A DNA stretch of 64,000 nucleotides from NCBI GenBank assembly GCA_001931875.2, contig MSJH02000538.1, forward strand, positions 54,733-118,732, given 5' to 3'. This document shows positions 33,929 through 46,674 of the stretch, piece after piece. The DNA is from Byssochlamys sp. IMV 00236. Lineage: Eukaryota > Ascomycota > Eurotiomycetes > Eurotiales > Thermoascaceae. The position numbers were made by a program, and so were the translations under genes. The notes beneath the pieces are model-generated. The model worked only from the letters and a program-made list of their open reading frames with translations. It searched no databases and was not told where the DNA came from. Position 1 is the stretch's first letter; each line of letters starts with the position of its first letter.

Positions 33929-35940
33929 TCATCGCTTCTCCAAGCGACTCAACGCGCCCAAGACGAGACTGACGTTTCTTGGTTTCTCGCGTCTTATTCG
34001 TACCCTTGCTCTTCCCTCGCCCTCGCCCTCGTCTGTACTTCCCTCGATCTCTAATCGCTCAAGGGAGTTCTGCATGTCTCGTTCCTCTAGTCGTTGGGCA
34101 CAGATGCGCAGTATCTGCGAAGACACATTGTCTGCCGCAGAACGGTAGAGCTCGATATCATGGACACCTGCAGCAAAAGAGTCAAGCGTAGGTGCTAAAG
34201 ACGATGTCACCTGCGATAGACGAGAAGAGACAGCAGATATAGTCGTACTGGACAATAGGTCCACCGAAGGAGACTGCTGTGGGCTCCGCCGGCTTGCACC
34301 TGCTTGCTGTAGTGCGGGGTTCAAGATTGCTAGTAGATCTTTCTGTGAAGGATCCAAGAGAGATGCGTCGATGCCTTGGGTCTCTGGCGATTGGGAGTCG
34401 GTTCTGCCACCTTGGTTCTCCGTTTGTCGTTCTGACTGCAGAGATTTGGTAGGCGGAATAGAAGGCGCTCGCAATAGAGCATTCAAAGAGTGTCGTTCGT
34501 TTTGTAACCTGGGTAGCGAAGTTTTAGCCTTAGATTTCCGAGAAGCAGGGCGTTATTCTTCAAGCATACCTTTGTATTTGTTCCTCGAGCTCCTTTATCT
34601 TCTCTGCATTTTGGATATTCTTGGGATTGGGCTTCTTGACAACCACCGCCGGAGGCTCTGTCTCTTGTCTGCCGAACCAATCTGATAGCTCAGATACGTT
34701 TGCAAAGTCTTTCAACAGTTCCTCTTGAATGACTCGTGCTGCGATCAGTGAGTACATGAACTGCTCACTTGCTGTATTTCTCATTACTTACCTGCTAATC
34801 TTGCACTTTCGTCATCTGATCGAGACCCCGATGGCTTGTCCCCCATTGCTCGAGTAGCACACCATGTCAACAGTTGCCGCATTCTCCGTGGCTCTGGAAG
34901 ATCGCTAGCGATGTGTTTGTAGAAATCGGCTGCGTTGACTTCCTTGTGTGGAAGCGCTGCAAGGAAAGTATTAGTACTCCGTTCTATTCCAGGGTAGCCG
35001 GGTTGCTCGAGAGGGTCTCTCCCACCATTGGAGGCGCCAGAGTCTATCAGAGAACTGGCTCTTCGTCCTCGCATCCCAAGACTACTCCTTCTTTGGCCCT
35101 TTTTACCCTTCTCCGTTCTCATCTCCTTGTTTCGACGGATAACTGGGGTATCTGCAACTGGCAAGGCAATCTTTGACGTTCCTGGCTGCGACGGTTCGGG
35201 TGACATGAACGTATTGTTTTCGGTACCAGATTTGCTGGGCCTGCCTCTCTTCTTCTTGGGCTCAACTGGGAGTGAATCGATATCATCAAATTTGCGAGTC
35301 GGACGTGAAGGCTCCTCAGATGCTCTGTCAGGTTCCGCAGACGTAATCCTCGAACTTCTTCGTCTCCCCCTCCCTTTGGTTGCTCCGTTGACTTTCGTAG
35401 TCTCTTCCGTTACGCCATTCACTTCTGCCTCCGTTTTCGACTTCGTCGGTCTCCCTCTCTTGGGTGATCTCCGTTGAGCCGGTTCCTCCTCGACCCTCTC
35501 TGCAACTGAAGTCCTAGGCTTCTTCGGCTTGCTCGGGCGTGTGAACTGGAAACCATCCACATCCTCATCATAGTCTGTTATGAAGTATCAAACAAAATCA
35601 GCGGACCCATACACGACTCCGTACGCCTTCAATGCTAGATGCCTCCCCGTTTTCCTCACCGGGTCCTTTCAATTGACCGACACTGAAAGACATTGAACCA
35701 CTCACCAGCTTTTCTCTTGCTATCCACAGTCCTCCCACCTCTCCCATTCATTCCTGTGTTCACCGCTATCGCATCCTCTTTCGTCTTTGCTGCGCCTCGT
35801 GATCTCTTTCCTTTCCCCGTATCTTGCGCAGACGACGGCGCAGGACGCGTCTGCGCCTGCGACGTCGCCATATCAATCGCCCTCAACGGTTCGCGACGCG
35901 TTATCTTCGTGCTTGAGGTTGTGACGACAGTGGTGCTCAT
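33929..35940 (-). CDS. mis13: Kinetochore protein Mis13/Dsn1 (MIND complex)
   Basis: Exons 35940-35706, 35574-34792, 34738-34570 and 34508-33929 encode 588 residues. Residues 1 to about 255 are basic and disordered with AT-hook-like GRGRRRSSR and KKRGRPSK stretches. The conserved Mis12-Mtw1 family core follows: RRASSLIDSGASN, then VNAADFYKHIASDLPEPRRMRQLLTWCATRA, VIQEELLKDF and LSDWFGRQ, and a coiled coil (KIKELEEQIQRLQNERHSLNALL). The protein is the Dsn1/Mis13 subunit of the MIND complex, which links centromeric chromatin to the Ndc80 microtubule coupler. Ser residues in the basic RRSS/RRAS segment match the kind of site Aurora B phosphorylates in Dsn1 homologues; here that is inference. A minimal-length final exon model closes in frame. 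Confidence 0.9.
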
Positions 35941-36993
35941 GTCAGAGATATAGCAGGCGGGGCGGTGAGCGTAGATGGACGACGAGCCACGGTGAATTCC
36001 TTCTTGGTCGTTGTCTCTTCTATATATCGCGCTGGAATCTCCGAATGCGATGGCGTATCATATATTATTAACGACAATCGTGCGCCCCCCTGACCCTGAA
36101 CGAGAATAGGTCGAGTCAAATCGTAGGCTTGCGGTAACCCCAAGACGTCACCCCAATTCCATGCAGTCGACGTGCAGAAACCCGGAACAAGAAGCCTAGC
36201 AATCGCGATCTTTGAGTAACCCAGACCTTATAGCAACAGAAGGGTTTCGACAAGGGTCTGCGCCTTCGTGGTGTTGTGCGATCAGTGAATATCGGTCGGC
36301 TCGCGCTTCTGTACCGGGGATTAGAGAAACGGGAGTGAGGTGGGCGGTCGGGTGTCGCGCTTCGACAACGGGACGCGATAGAGGCACCAAACAAGTTCAC
36401 GTCGACAAACCTGCCGGCGAAACCAGCACGGATCCGATGCGACGATGGCGCTGAAGTCGATTCTCGCTTTCCAGAGGTGCCAACCGATATGATATGACCG
36501 TCTGGGATGGAGACTGATCGAATTCGCCCGCCGTTGTTTTGGTCTTGGCGCGTGGGGACTACGCTAGTCCGTTTTAGGGTGTAGAGGGGGATGCATGATT
36601 TCAATTTTCAAGGGTTATTGTGTATTATTATATCGACTGTGCGAAGGAATCAGGTTTGGATTCGACCTTAGATCAGTGAGAATGGCTAGCCTAATTACGC
36701 GGTCGTTGGCCGTTGGTCTCTTGGCTACTAGGAAGGCGAGTGATAGCTTGCTGAGACATGATCCAGGCAAAAAAAGAAAAGAGTGAACACAAATCATACA
36801 GTTAGTTCTGTATTGTCTACAGTTATCTGACAGGTAAATCAGAAAACCAGGATGCTAATAAACACACAATGGATGCTCAGTCATAGATCCTCGTTGGAAT
36901 TAACCCCGTAGTCGCTGGGATGGTGGCATCTCTCGTAACGGCTTAGGCCTAGTGATCCCAACAGGAAGGCCTGCTTCCAAATGGATCAAGTGC
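35941..36993. other. Mis13 promoter and PSD 3' flank
   Basis: Both neighbours are on the minus strand. A 162-codon Arg-rich frame (minus 36604-36116) overlaps other frames of similar length and has no recognisable motif, so it is not called. Nothing else is seen. Confidence 0.5.
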
Positions 36994-39900
36994 CTATTTG
37001 ACAGATGCCAGATCTGTTGGAGGAGCCAAGCTTCCTTCGATCCGGCGCTTGGCCGCTTGCTTCTCCTCGTTGGAGATGTCTTCCTCGTTCTTACGCATAT
37101 CCGGCTCGTGCTGTGGCTGATCAGGAGAATGACCAATGGACATGCCGACGCGGATCTGTACAGGTATATCAGTTAGGATCGGAGTACGAAGTGAAGAGGG
37201 CTGAGGTCCACCTACCAAAGTTTCGAGGGCGCCCTTTGAGTTATCTACCAGGTCGCTATCGAAGTTCATCACACCCTGTTCAAACAACAAGAGAATTGTA
37301 CTGCCGCCAAACTTGAAGTAACCGAGCTCTTCAGCTCGAGACACCTTCTCACCCGGTTTGCGAGTGATCACAGTGCTCCCCACCATCATCGCACCGACAC
37401 AGACGACCATGACCCGTCCGTGTGCAACGGAATCGATAGGAACCAGCACCCTCACGTTCTCACCATACACATCCAGAGCTGAACGGATAGCCATTGGGTT
37501 AACCGTATAGTACTCTCCTTCGATAGTCTTGGGAGTTCCCAGGACACCATCGACAGGAATATGGAAGCGATGATAGTCCTGCGGTGCCAGACGGAAGATT
37601 CCCAGAGCACCATTCTTGTAGCGTTCTGCGTCTTCCGGATAAGCATTTCCAAGGAGTCTCTCCACCGAGAACTCTCTGCCCTTCACCCAGATCTTAGTCG
37701 CTTCATCGATACGATCGAAGACAACGGACCGACAGTCTGCGGGGGACACGACAATCTTTGCATTGTCCGGTGCGGAGCAGGGACGAGCTCCGGGCTTTAG
37801 AGCCCGATAGAAGAACTCGTTGAAAGTTTTGAACTGGTCTACAGGAAGCAAGACTTCCGACATGTCAAGTTGATGGAAGTTAATAAATCCCCGAATCTGA
37901 CTGGCAGAAGCCGGGTCATCATACTTTTTTCCTTGCTTGATGCTCAGGGACTTGAGCATTTTACGAACTAACAATCGGTCAGCTGATAAATACTCTCTGA
38001 TCGTCAAGGCCAGCGCAACATACTTCTCTTCTTTTCCATCTCCCTACTTTTAAGGCCTTTGTAGAGCAGGCGAATACCGAGTCGGACGTAAACGCTCATT
38101 CGCTCCTCATTGATCTGTCCAGTAATTCTATCCTGGACAAGGATGTTGGCAGAGTTCGCACCAAGCTTGTAGCCTCCGTACGAGATCTTCGTTATGACCT
38201 TGGAGTACCATTTGCGTTGTGCCTGACTCGAGGTGACAAAACCGCCCATCATAAGATTATCGACTTGGCGCCAATCTTGACTAGCACATGTAGCGATATG
38301 TGTGATGATATCCGCGTCGCTGCGTTTCCCGAGTCGCGGTTGATGGCACAAGGGACATTCACGTATTTCGACGACGTGTTCCTCGCCTCGCTCATCGGCG
38401 AGATCATCTGGGGAGAGCTCATCGCTGGTCGTCTGTTCCTCGCTGGAGATAGCTGGCACGGCTGTACGCTCAGTGTCAGTGTTGGAGGCCGGCGTTGAAT
38501 TATTTTCCGCTGCCAGCTCATCACTGCTGATCTCATCTTCACATTCCTCCTGACCCTCCACAGAGGGCCCAGTCGTTCCCGGCAGCAGGCTCTTGACCTT
38601 TGCACCAATATCGCGGACGCTCTTCTTCTGTAGTTCCTGGAGCTTTTCCTCGAGACAGATCACCGCTTGATCAAAAGTGAGATCCACCGTCTCACTTGGC
38701 TCGTTTTCAGCGGCAAATTTTCTGAAGAACCCATCGATGGTTGAGTCTTTCAAGGTAGACCCAAGAGTGTCCAGCATCGTTGTCAGTTCGACCTTACTAA
38801 CCCGGGCGCTGTCATCGGCATCGTACTGCTTGAGCATCACTCTCCAGAACTGCTGCCTGAGTGCAGGGTACGGCATATATTTGGCTTTGATGTATAATTC
38901 CGGGGAGTGCTTATCTTCCCAGCGATCCTTGTTCTTCAGCTGAAGGGGGATTGTATAGGCTTTGAGATCCTCTTCCTGGCTAAGAGGTGTGACTGCGTCG
39001 TCGTTCAAGTTAGCAGCAACCGGGTTAGGGGTAGAGCTCGGAGCAACGCTTGGGACAGTCAGATGAGTGCTGGTGGTGTCAGATGGCGGCGCACTGGCCG
39101 AAGGAGTCGAGGTCTGCTGGTCTTGCTGGAACTGGGTAGATAATGATGTTCCCGAGCTTTTCGATTTCAAGGGTGGCTTCGACATTTTCGAGAGACTAGT
39201 ACTTGACGAAGAGCGGCTCATTGGAAGTCGGAAACGAGATTTCGTAGCAGGAGGAGTGCGAGCAATATTTCCATAGGGCTCAGGGAGTCGGTACAAACCC
39301 GTTTCTGGATCAGCTTCAGGAGCAGCTTGAATGAGGGTCTGCAGGGGCAAACTGGCTGAAGCCACAAAATCATTTCCTGAAAGCTTGTCTCGATCGATGA
39401 CGGTAAAACTCATGGTGTATTGCTGTTCATGCTTCATGACCTGGAACACCATCTTCTCATCGAAAACTGGGTTAAGATTATGCCTGATAACTCGGGTTCT
39501 CATGGTCTTCCTTCCCAGAGAGGTCACGACGAACGGGTCCATGTCAAAGGATGTGCGCGTCACTGTTCATGATCGTCAGCATCACTGCATCTCGGACATG
39601 AGTCCCAAGAACCCTAGCGATCACATACCGTTGCGTTCGGGCGGAAGATCTTTAATTCTGGAAATCTCCAAGAAGACAATGCCAGAGATTCCGTTTCCAG
39701 CGCCGCTGAATTGGTAGGCCCTAGCCGCAATCGACTTGCGCTTCAGGCGAGCAATGCGGAGTTTCCTCTTTTGCTTCTCGACGCCCTCCGACTTTCCTTG
39801 ATCGTCTGTTTCCTCAGATGTCTCGTTGTCCTCCAATTCATTTGTATTCGCCCGGGAGAGCTCATCCTCATCATCTGCAGCGCGGACAACAGCCTTAAAC

Positions 39901-40614
39901 TTCTGGTATGTCTCTTCCGGGGAAGCAGCGGGGTTGGATGCATCATAGAGTGAAAATTGCATAAGGATTTCTCCTGATACCGTGCTTCCCTTTTTCCCGG
40001 GCTTTCGTTTCGACTTGAGCGTGTACCATTTTGGCTATCACTGCGTCAGCAGACGGTCATTTCCCCATGGAGGGTGAAGACATACTTGCTGCTGCAGCTC
40101 ACCACCCGCGAAGATCTCTTCCAGAGGAATATCGAACTCGCCCATGTAATCTTTTCCGAACTTGTCATGATCCCAGCAGATACATTCTAGCAAAGGCACA
40201 CCGCCAATTGGCAGGTCAAATGTCACGTTCCACTCCGGGTTCAGGGTCTTCGATATCGTCGGGGTCGATTCTCTCGCATCTCCAAGGGTTACGATCAGAT
40301 ACTGAAGAGTCGTCAGATCTGTGTCCGCGCCGTATCGCCGCCAGGACTTACCGGATCGCTGGTACCGCCTCTATCTTTGGGCGCTAGGTTCCTCCCCTAC
40401 TCCCAGTGTAATCAGTATTTCGGCTCTTAAGATGCGCGTGGCCGCACACGTCCCGCACGCTACTGACCTTGACCACCGTTGTCCTCAAAACCAGGCTCTT
40501 GTTTTCAAACTGCATTCTCAGCGGACTCGTACTTCGACTTGGACCCTGGGCTGGTGTCGAGGACTTGGAACTTAAGTGGGAGCTGATACGCTGCGGAATC
40601 GGTAGGCGAACCAT
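36994..40614 (-). CDS. psd2: Phosphatidylserine decarboxylase with C2 domains and EF-hand (Psd2 type)
   Basis: Exons 40614-40468, 40396-40352, 40301-40086, 40034-39629, 39562-38024, 37967-37216 and 37155-36994 give 1088 residues. The enzyme makes phosphatidylethanolamine from phosphatidylserine, in Golgi/endosome membranes in the yeast homologue. C2A lies at about 40-125 ([31 protein letters not shown]), C2B at about 240-350 ([31 protein letters not shown]), and an EF-hand-like loop at [13 protein letters not shown]. The catalytic domain starts near 780. The self-cleavage site is FGGST with Ser near 1007, the GGST form usual in group II enzymes; the [19 protein letters not shown] segment holds the conserved His. 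Cleavage at this Ser creates the pyruvoyl cofactor. The last intron (37215-37156) is 60 nt and has no in-frame stop. Confidence 0.93.
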
Positions 40615-41508
40615 CTTGAACGATGGTGCGGGGTTCGCGTATGCTTGGCCACGGAGAGACAACCTGTTTCTCCCTCTTCCAGCGAGGCCTGCGCGGCTCA
40701 CTCTTGGTTAGTTGACATTGGCCTCCGAGCCGTCGGGAGCAGTTACCTAGGTACCTTAGGCCCTTGGTGCTAGGGGACTATATGATGGTGGTGATGATGA
40801 TGATGATGACGGCGATGATGATGTACCCAGGCGGTCAGCTCTCAAGGCATTGAAAGCCACGGCAGCTTCCTTGGCCAAGGTCATACACTCCGGGAGAAGA
40901 TGGATCGGACGAGAGAGCGCAATTTATTGGGGCAATTACTGTGAAAGGGGGGAAAGTTCCAGCTGCAACGCCGCCGGGAGGCTCTGTGGGCGATGCTGGA
41001 CTAAGAATATCATCGAAGCCATCACCCCAGGCGGGACGGGCGTTAAGACAATGGATGCACAACCCCCAAACAACAACCCTACGGAATCCGCGGCGGTCGG
41101 CAAACGCCCTCCAGGCGACATCAAGGCATGGCATCGCTCCAGCAGGCTTCATTCAACTCCTATCTCGTCCGCAACAGGGCCCAACAGACCTCAGGTCCGC
41201 TTTACCGCTGGTCCCAAACGATCTCCGACTCCACATGGTGACGAGACCGCGCCGAGTCTACTCTATGATACTATCATCTCTGGTCGATGATGACAAGCGC
41301 CCGTTTGCGTATCCAGAAATACCTCGTCCTTTGTCCAGCGGTGGCGGTGTGGTATTGTTATGGTATTTATTAGCATCAATGTCATGGTGTACAGCTTCTG
41401 GACACGTTCGATGGGCAATCCTGGTGCTGTCAATCGTCAGGACGAACAACAGCCTTGAAGCCGTCGTAACGGCATGCATGGATGCGATTCAACGTCGCTT
41501 AATTTTTT
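40615..41508. other. PSD promoter region
   Basis: It holds the promoter of the PSD gene and a (GAT)n tract. Open frames on the plus strand between 40.85 and 41.5 kb are Pro/Arg/Ser-rich, mutually overlapping and motif-free. Confidence 0.5.
40782..40823. repeat. (GAT)n microsatellite
   Basis: Imperfect GAT/GGT/GAC triplet run of about 14 units, 170 bp upstream of the PSD start codon. Confidence 0.85.
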
Positions 41509-41528
41509 NNNNNNNNNNNNNNNNNNNN
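41509..41528. other. Assembly gap of 20 N inside a T run
   Basis: Twenty N are flanked by six T on the left and ten T on the right. The gap is therefore a homopolymer T tract of unknown length that the assembly did not resolve. Confidence 0.95.
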
Positions 41529-43980
41529 TTTTTTTTTCAATATCTGTCCAGACGTCTGTTTCACACACAAGCAGAACATGCACGCCATCGGACCCCGACA
41601 GAGCCCCTGTGGCTGATTCCTCTGGGCTGTAAAACTAGAGTAGAAGCCGGTTCGAAACCAGGATCCTTCCCGCGCTTCTAGAGCAGAGCCAAGCACTTTC
41701 TGCGGCCCGCCCGCTGGGAGATCCGAAGTTCCGCACCTGGTTCAACTGTTGCGGGGTCTGTTGCTGCTGCGAGGATCTGCAGCTTTCACCAAGTTTATAC
41801 CGGAGCGTTGGACTGGCCTTTCGACATCACACGGACTTCAGAGCAGTGTGGAGGATATTGATCCCTGATCGACCTACAAACCCTTTCTCTCCTCTGTTAG
41901 TAATCCCCATTGTCTCAGTCGAAGATCATGGCCCAGCGTGGTCTGAGCGAAAGAGAGGAGAACGGCAATGATCGGGACCACATGCAGTCTCTGCAAATTA
42001 TCCGTGCGACACTATAAGAGAAGCCAGTTTTTGGTAATTGTGGAACCATATTAATTACGTTACCAAGACCGTTTTATCAAAATACTACGTATAACTATCA
42101 TAGTGACTGCTACAGCCTACTAACTAGGTATATGCTGGTTAGACGAGATCCAGCGCGCCGAGAAGGATGCTGCGCGAGAAGGGATAATGATATATCGCGA
42201 TCAAGTTGCGAAAAGGGAACTTCAAAAAAAGAAAAGGAAGGTAAATATACAAACTTACCAAGACCCTGGACTTACCTAGTCTGTTTATTGCCCAAGCGTT
42301 AGACAAAGGGAAGATATCTGTTCTGAAGGACCTATGCTATTGTTCCATCTTAACGTGCAGAAATAACGTTTCTTGCCCCCCTCAACGAGTACACAACCGA
42401 GGCTGAAGATCAGCCGTCATAAGCCCAAGTGCATATGACTTCGTGGTTGATGATCCTCAAAACTTGGGCTGAAACTGAAGCAATTAGAGCCACTGACGAC
42501 CGTAAGGCACAGCGTATTATTTAACCATGGCTCTCACCCGGGCACGCGATCAATTGAATCACTGATGCAGACTTTGCATTAGTCGTGATTTATTCGTTGT
42601 TATTATCATCATTCTCATTATTATTTCTGTTATTTTCTCTGCAGGTCTAGCCACTCAATCACTTCCAACCAGCCTCCAGCACCTAGTAACTAATCCAGTA
42701 GCGTATCTGCTACCAGTAATAAATAACTCGCACTTGTTTTCGCGTGGAATTCGGGGAAATACACTACTTAGTATTACTTAGTTAAGAACCGTTGTCTTCC
42801 TACTAACCACTCAGAGTCTAGTCAAGAGACTGGAAAGAGAAAAAGAAGGGGAAAAAAAAAAAAGGAACGCTGCATGGAGCTATGCATCGACCAATGATCT
42901 AGAACAGTAATTATCTAGCCAAAATAATAATAAAACCCACACCTAGGCTACAGGGAAAAGCAAGTTGCAACAGAGAAAAAATCACAGCCACAGAAAGAGG
43001 CGGCGGCTCTGGGGCACTACTAAGTACTGCATTGGTCATTCTCCACCGCGGCTGAGCTTCAGCTCTGGTATAGCCACCGTACCTAGAATACCGTAGTAGT
43101 AGTTCGAACGTCATATGCACTAAGCCTGTGGCATTGTCAGATTATATCGAACCAGTAGGCTAGTTACGCGATGACAGATCGTTGGCGAAGACTCAACGTC
43201 TGTTAGCTTCTAACGCTGCCCAGAAGTTGAAGTATAGATAGTGAGTGGTTTTTACGAAGAGTGGAGTAGGGGAAAAGTGCGGCTGAGGAAGGTAGAGAAG
43301 TTGTGGGAATCCAGGACCACGGAAGCAAAAACACTGGAAAAGCCATTTGATACGGGAATAAGATCTTGATTACTTAGAGAACTAGAGGGGTACTGAAATC
43401 TATCAGCCGGTTATGCCCATGGACTCTGTCCTGGATTTCTGCTGCCTGGAGCTGCGCTGGAACACTGTCTTGAGCGTTCCATGGTTCCAGCGTGTCTGCT
43501 CTATTGATGGATATAGGTGGCTTCCTGTTGCAGCTGCTACCCGGTTTGTATAGGATAGTAGCAGCAGTCTGCAGCTCGCTTCCACTGTACAGTGGGTGTA
43601 TATTATGGAACGTCAAACAGAGCCCGTTGTCTTCAAGTTCATTCGATACTAGTGTGACAAGTGATTATCAATGTAGTTGCCTGTATTTATCTAGTCGGAT
43701 GCTTTAGTATCTTCTCCATTGACATGGTAGATTTCTTGAATTGATCATTGAAGAAGTTAAGCTCGGACGTCTTAGCAAACGCGACACATGGTATATTAAC
43801 GACGGTTCTTAGGTGGTGGATGTCTAACCAAAAGATTTCCTCTTGCGGGCCAGCCTCTGTTGACTACAAGGACTTATACAGAGATGAGGGAGGCTACCAG
43901 AGACATTCACCTCTAGCAAACGGAGTGGTGGGATGATGTGTACACATACTAGTCCCAGCATAACAATAAAACAAAATAGC
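41529..43980. other. Gene-poor region with one possible coding relic
   Basis: Mostly stop-rich and AT-rich. Plus strand 42124-42285 stands out: a 53-codon frame without ATG reads as a highly charged helix (WLDEIQRAEKDAAREG, then YRDQVAKRELQKKKRK), unlike chance sequence. It resembles the charged C-terminal tails seen in some fungal pogo-type transposases, but I cannot confirm this. The rest shows A/T runs and the 3' flank of the MFS gene. Confidence 0.35.
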
Positions 43981-45520
43981 TTAGTCGACTCTTCTCTCTT
44001 GTCTTCCCCATACCTCGTCTGCATTGGCTCTCCCCTTAGTCTCTGGGACCCACCAGAAGATGAAAGCCCCCAGCAGAGCAGACATTGCTGCGAAAATCCA
44101 GTAGATCCTACCGCGACTGCCGAGAGCGTCATTGAGAACAGGGAAGAACTGCGCCACGACAAAGGTGGCGATCCAGTTGCTGGCCAAAGCCCAGCTCTGT
44201 GTTGCCCCAACGGCTTCGGGTCCGGCGAGCTCTGAGGCTAGAATGAATGGAACTGGACCGAGTCCGACGGCAAAGCATGCGACAAACAGCAAGGTGGCTA
44301 TGGCAGAGATAGCCTTCTGACCGAATGAAATGCCAAGCGCAAGCAGGATGGAGCTGAAACCCATGCCCGTAATGCTGAGCATGAGGCATCTTTTACGGCC
44401 AATCTTGTCCGGCAATGGGGCGCATGCGAGTGTGACCACTAGATTCAGGGCTGAGATGATCACCGCCAATAGGGCAGCTGTGGTAGGGAGGATGCTCTGT
44501 AGCAGAGAGACACTGTACATGACAATACTGTTGATACCAGTGAACTGCTGAGCAATCATCACGCCGACTACTGCGATAATTGCAGGGCGATGAGTGGGAT
44601 TCATCACGGCCCCAACAATGGAAACCGGAGGATTTCTGGGGGGAATGTTGCCCGATGGTGGTGTTAGAAGAGACTGCTCTTCAGCAGAGCTGTCTTCGGG
44701 CGCAGTGCCGACCTTCCATGCCCTGGATTCCTCTCCAATATCTGCATCCTTCCCGCGGATCCGCTGGAGCACTTTCCTTGCTAGGTTGGGATGCTGATGT
44801 CCCGCCAGCCAAGTCGGGCTCTCGGGGACAAAGAAAAGACCTAGAAGCTCCACGGTCCCGACAATGCCCGCAATTGCAAGGATAATCCTCCACATACTAT
44901 CTCTGCTGAGGAAGAATCCGAGACTCTGCGTCAGGAGGATACCGACATTGGTCATGATCTGCGTGAAGGCACCAAAAAGGCCCTTCTTGTCAGGAGGGGC
45001 AATCTCTGATATGTAGATGGGACCAACAACGATGGCAGCTCCAGAGCCAACCCCGGACAGCAATCTTCCAACGCTCAGCACAGGAATGCTGGGGGCAAGG
45101 GTCTCTGCAACGGGCCCGAGAATGAAGAAAGCCGTCGTGGCTCGTAGGGCAAACAATCGTCCGTATTTTGTGGAAATTGGCCCTGCCAACAGGGCTCCCA
45201 GGAGACCTCCGAGCGTGTAGATGGACGAGACAAGACCGAATTGGGCTGGGTTCATCGGAATGCATTGTGGGAGCTTCGGGGCGGACTTGAATTTCGAGGT
45301 GATGCTCTTTTTCTCGCAGGTAATCACTACTTGGGGCGCATTAAGCTCAGCCTGTAAATACGCAGTAGGTGTCAGCTGCAATCCTGCAGGAGCGGTTCCA
45401 GGAGATGTCAGACTATACCAGGTGATATCCAAATTGCAAAGGCCCCAACGTAGTGATCAGGACCAAATAGATGAGGTACCCTGTCACCCGTGACCGGGTG
45501 TGCTCTCCCTGAGACGCCAT
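43981..45520 (-). CDS. MFS sugar transporter (Vps73-like)
   Basis: Exons 45520-45419 and 45351-43981 give 490 residues. The short first exon supplies the true N-terminus (MASQGEHTRSRVTGYL...LGPLQFGYHL) and joins in phase to AELNAPQVV; using a later start would lose membrane segment 1. Twelve hydrophobic segments are readable. Sugar-porter marks: GPISTKYGR after TM2, GRLLSGVGSGAAIVVGPIYISE in TM4, PESPTWL after TM6, QQFTGINSIVMYS in TM7, DKIGRKR between TM8 and TM9 and VPETKGR at the end. This is the sugar-porter family, closest in pattern to yeast Vps73 and related vacuolar or plasma-membrane carriers. Substrate not assigned. It diverges from Ssn3 over 1.15 kb. Confidence 0.9.
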
Positions 45521-46674
45521 ATCTAACCAGGCTCTGGCAGTGCTACTGACAAAGCGATTTATCGAGCATGTAGTATCACGAGCTCTCAAGTCAAATTGAA
45601 GATGGAGCGCAGACAGATGTTCTCCATGCTGCTGCTACCGTAGATGTTGTTGGTTGATCGAATTGAACGAAGATGATCAGGTCGCAGGAGCTCCCAGCAT
45701 GACGTTGGCGTTGTCGCACGACGCGCGCCCGGCTCCGAGCGTCAGGTGAGTTTGCTAGTTGTTGCAGCTCCATACAGAAAGGAGGATAGCTATTAACTGA
45801 TTGTTACTGTATCAGATATTCCCGTTGGGAGAGCTCTAAGAGCTTTCTCTCAGTAGAATCGAATCTCCGTCCTGATTACTAGTTTAATTACTCAAGTGTT
45901 GGCTGTTCTGTTGCTTCGGGGTTGTACATAACTAACTATCGGATGATGCTTGTATCATTCCGCCCGCTCGTTAGAGTGCCGTCAGCACTTCGTCCTTGAT
46001 GGTTACCAGGTCTTCTCCTGCAGACATCTACTGTATGTACATGCAGCATGCGTGATTGACCCATCTCTGCAGTGGTGATTCATTCACTGATGAATCTGAA
46101 GGGAATCTCCAGCCTCTCCGCTGACTAAGTCACTGTCCCGCCCCTATTTTTCCGCCCCTAGGCTTTAGCAAACGCCAGCAAACGCCGTGATCTCCTATTA
46201 TTGTCCCAGTGGAGAAGTTGGAGAAAAACATCGTCTGCCACGCCACTTGCGGTGCCGTCGGACCGGATCGTTCCCAGCACTTTCGTCGCTGCCAATCTTA
46301 CCTTTTCTTTCTCCGCGCTGATGCCAGCGGGGGTGAGGAGGCGACTTAGTGTACCGCCTGCCTCTCCATGAGCCTGACCAACCCGCCATCCTCCACCGGA
46401 GGCCCTTTAACTGTCTCCTCAGTCAGGCCCGCGGCGGCGCCATCTGTCAGCCAGAATCTGACCAAGAGGAGTATGCAGGCCGCTCTTGACGGTAATACTA
46501 CTTCTTCCTTTTTGATCCTCTGGCATTCCAGCATGTGCTCGTGATAAGCAGGGTTCTGGTATTTCTTGTGGGGTTTTGCTCCGCAGCCCGCGCGCTGGTC
46601 TTCCATTGCCCGCTGCTCCTCTCTCTTTCTTGATATCTGGAGGTGTCTCACGATCTCTGTAAATCTCCTTCATC
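45521..46674. promoter_or_regulatory. Divergent promoter region of the MFS and Ssn3 genes
   Basis: About 1.15 kb separates the two start codons. Minus-strand frames within 46.2-46.8 kb overlap the Ssn3 leader and first exon and are not called. I see no distinctive motif. Confidence 0.5.

Noticed and set aside
36116..36604. 162-codon minus-strand frame upstream of mis13
   Set aside because: Arg-rich and motif-free, overlapped by similar frames on the other strand, and located in a promoter region.
41649..41659. GGTTCGAAACC, a match to the tRNA B-box
   Set aside because: The surrounding bases do not form a T-stem or acceptor stem, and the upstream A-box-like stretch is poor. No cloverleaf can be drawn.
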